A stretch of DNA of 64,000 nucleotides from Clostridia bacterium (GTDB lineage: Bacteria; Bacillota; Clostridia; Oscillospirales; Acutalibacteraceae). Within the stretch, counting starts at the first letter, position 1. Each line of letters begins with the position of its first letter. The stretch covers positions 1-64,000 of the forward strand of contig JAFQEL010000026.1 in the NCBI GenBank assembly GCA_017399065.1. The letters are read 5' to 3'. The translations under genes and the position numbers were made by a program. Below the pieces are notes generated by a model, which ran no database searches, was not told where the DNA came from, and saw only the letters and a list, made by a program, of their open reading frames with translations. Of this stretch, positions 62,292-64,000 are shown piece by piece.

Positions 62292-64000
62292 GTGAGCCGT
62301 AAAAAATGGATTGTTAATAAAGTTGATAAATCACTTGCGGCGAGTTTTGCTGAGAAGCATAATCTGTTTGCGATTGCTGCGCTTATTGCATCATCCCGCG
62401 GCATCGATACCGATGATAAAATACGAGCTTTTTTTTATGATGATGCCGATTATTCATCTCCGTGGGACCTGCCTGATATGGATAAAGCCGTTAAAGCAAT
62501 CAATAATGCAATTGACAGATTTGACAGAATTGCCATATGCGGTGATTATGATGCTGACGGTATTACTGCATCAGTCATGCTTTATTCATATCTTGAGCAG
62601 CAAGGTGCTGACGTTATCTGCAGAATTCCCGAAAGATCCGAAGGATACGGATTGAAAAAAGAAGCTATTGATTATTTTGCCGAGCAGGACGTTAAACTGA
62701 TTGTTACTGTTGACTGTGGTATCAGTTGTTTGGAAGAAGCTGAGTACGCCAAAAATAAAGACATAGATCTCGTTGTTACAGATCATCACCGTGTCGGTGA
62801 ATCACTTCCGGATTGTCTGGCGGTTGTCGACCCATATCGCGATGATTATATCGCTGACTTTAAAGCATATGCAGGTGTAGGTGTTGTCTATAAATTGTTG
62901 TGTGCTTTAGAGGGCGACAGCGAATCTGTGCTTGATGCATACGCAGATATTATAGCATTGGGAACTATCGGTGACGTAATGCCTCTTGTTGATGAGAACA
63001 GACATATCGTCCGCAAGGGAGTAGAGATGGTTAACCGTTCTGACAGAGCAGGAATTATATCTTTACGCAAAGTATCAGGTCAGTCGGAAAAAAACATATC
63101 TGCTTTGAATCTCGCTTATACGCTTGTACCGCGTATTAATGCTGCCGGCAGGATGGGCAGTCCTACACGTGCTTTGAATCTGCTTTTATGTGATGATGAA
63201 ATTATTTGTGAAGATATAGCAGCAGAAATTGATTCAGCTAATACGAACCGACATAAAACCGAGCTTGAGATATTAAATGAAATAAAACTGAAATTCAGAG
63301 AGAAGCCCACTTTAAAGTACGATCGGGTGATAGTTGTTGACGGTGAGGGCTGGTCTCACGGTATTATCGGCATTGTTGCAGCAAAACTTGTTGAGCTTTT
63401 GGGCAAACCTGCAATCGTTATTTCGAAAGACGGTACGGTCTCTCGCGGATCCGGTCGGAGTTTTGAAGGCTTTTCATTGTATGATGCTATAAAGTATTGC
63501 TCTGATGTGCTTGATCATTTTGGCGGTCACACTCTTGCTGCAGGAATTGGTGTTGATTCCGATAAGATTGATCTTTTCAGACAGAAAATTAATGAGTATG
63601 CTCGTTTGATTGATTTTACACCTCATCCTGTACTTAATATCGATTGCAAACTTAATCCCGTTGCGATTAACAATGAGTTACTTGATGCCCTTTCGACTCT
63701 TGAGCCGTTTGGTGCAGGTAATCCCGTTCCCGTGTTCGGTCTTTTCGGAATGCATATTGACGCTGTTCAATCAGTAAGTGAGGGCAGGCATATACGTCTT
63801 ATTCTCTCAAAGGGAAACACACGTATTACTGCAATGCGTTTCGGTGTTGCGCCCGATACTTTTGCGTTTCGCAAGGGTGATATTATAGATATAGCTGCTT
63901 GCGTTGAACGAAATGAATACCTAGGCGAGGTCAAACCGAGTGTTCATATAAAAGCTGTACGTGTTCACGGCAGTGATGATGATGAAGTTTTTGCAGGACT
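62292..64000 (+). CDS. recJ: single-stranded-DNA-specific exonuclease RecJ (3' end missing)
   Basis: This open frame runs off the window edge after about 569 codons. RecJ is a 5'-3' exonuclease in recombination and mismatch repair. The DHH phosphodiesterase core is clear: YGDYDADGIT (about 85-94), TVDCG, TDHHRVGE and the DHHA1 domain with GHGGHT-like FGGHTLAAG. The start is GTG with AGGGGAG six bases upstream; the ATG at 62286 runs straight into a stop. The missing end lies to the right. Confidence 0.9.
   Translation, partial: MSRKKWIVNKVDKSLAASFAEKHNLFAIAALIASSRGIDTDDKIRAFFYDDADYSSPWDLPDMDKAVKAINNAIDRFDRIAICGDYDADGITASVMLYSYLEQQGADVICRIPERSEGYGLKKEAIDYFAEQDVKLIVTVDCGISCLEEAEYAKNKDIDLVVTDHHRVGESLPDCLAVVDPYRDDYIADFKAYAGVGVVYKLLCALEGDSESVLDAYADIIALGTIGDVMPLVDENRHIVRKGVEMVNRSDRAGIISLRKVSGQSEKNISALNLAYTLVPRINAAGRMGSPTRALNLLLCDDEIICEDIAAEIDSANTNRHKTELEILNEIKLKFREKPTLKYDRVIVVDGEGWSHGIIGIVAAKLVELLGKPAIVISKDGTVSRGSGRSFEGFSLYDAIKYCSDVLDHFGGHTLAAGIGVDSDKIDLFRQKINEYARLIDFTPHPVLNIDCKLNPVAINNELLDALSTLEPFGAGNPVPVFGLFGMHIDAVQSVSEGRHIRLILSKGNTRITAMRFGVAPDTFAFRKGDIIDIAACVERNEYLGEVKPSVHIKAVRVHGSDDDEVFAG

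Overview
The window looks like chromosomal DNA of an anaerobic, Gram-positive member of the Clostridia, probably of the Oscillospiraceae/Ruminococcaceae group. The evidence is low-to-moderate GC, AGGAGG-type ribosome binding sites, TTGACA/TATAAT promoters, short intergenic gaps, spore-lineage genes (CwlD, a SpoVB-like flippase, a DarA c-di-AMP receptor), oxygen-defence proteins of anaerobes (rubrerythrin, rubredoxin, a PerR/Fur regulator), acetate kinase, and an NAD-linked dihydroorotate dehydrogenase (PyrK/PyrD). No rRNA, prophage or CRISPR array is visible. The assignment rests on gene content only.

Layout. 1-139: the left end of an IS3-like insertion sequence, cut by the window edge. 165-5188: a PAP2-like membrane protein, a long-chain acyl-CoA synthetase, an iron-dependent alcohol dehydrogenase and an MFS transporter. 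5280-6466: a small kinase and a four-helix-bundle protein read away from an unusual array of GTGAAAT/ATTTCAC repeats separated by mini-hairpins, which abuts the terminator of a tRNA-Leu(UAG). 6643-8129: YdjC-type deacetylase and nitroreductase. 8356-9746: oxygen-defence cluster (rubredoxin, rubrerythrin, Fur/PerR regulator with operator). 9810-13940: PRPP synthetase, CDF cation transporter, SpoVB-like flippase. 14046-17351: sialidase-like protein, alpha/beta hydrolase, GT87-like membrane protein. 17417-20526: aconitase and isocitrate dehydrogenase, a two-gene operon supplying 2-oxoglutarate. 20709-26419: FtsK/SpoIIIE, YgiQ radical SAM, ComEC-like MBL hydrolase, DUF3006.

26469-36505 is a complete-looking pyrimidine operon (pyrC-carA-carB-pyrK-pyrD-pyrF-pyrE-pyrB-pyrI) behind a consensus promoter and a leader with a clear attenuator. 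Its CarA has lost all three glutaminase catalytic residues, so this carbamoyl phosphate synthetase probably uses free ammonia. 36516-40051 is a second attenuated operon: a promoter, a 36-codon leader peptide, a terminator with a competing antiterminator, then a methyltransferase, a phosphodiesterase, a GNAT acetyltransferase and another methyltransferase.

40118-53744 is read leftward: a phosphatase, acetate kinase, a secreted ceramidase-like protein, DarA, DUF1854 with an ABC exporter carrying an extra N-terminal domain, arabinose genes (GPH symporter, araA, araD), a DUF6886-like protein, and proA/proB. 53788-61974 is read rightward: an aminotransferase, PBP1A, ruvX, a VanZ-like protein, cwlD, radA and a DUF6873-like protein, with a small lipoprotein read in the opposite direction. 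A structured 317-base gap precedes recJ, which runs off the window end.

The items most worth a second look are the glutaminase-dead CarA, the two attenuators, the GTGAAAT hairpin array with its four-helix-bundle gene, and the structured gap before recJ.
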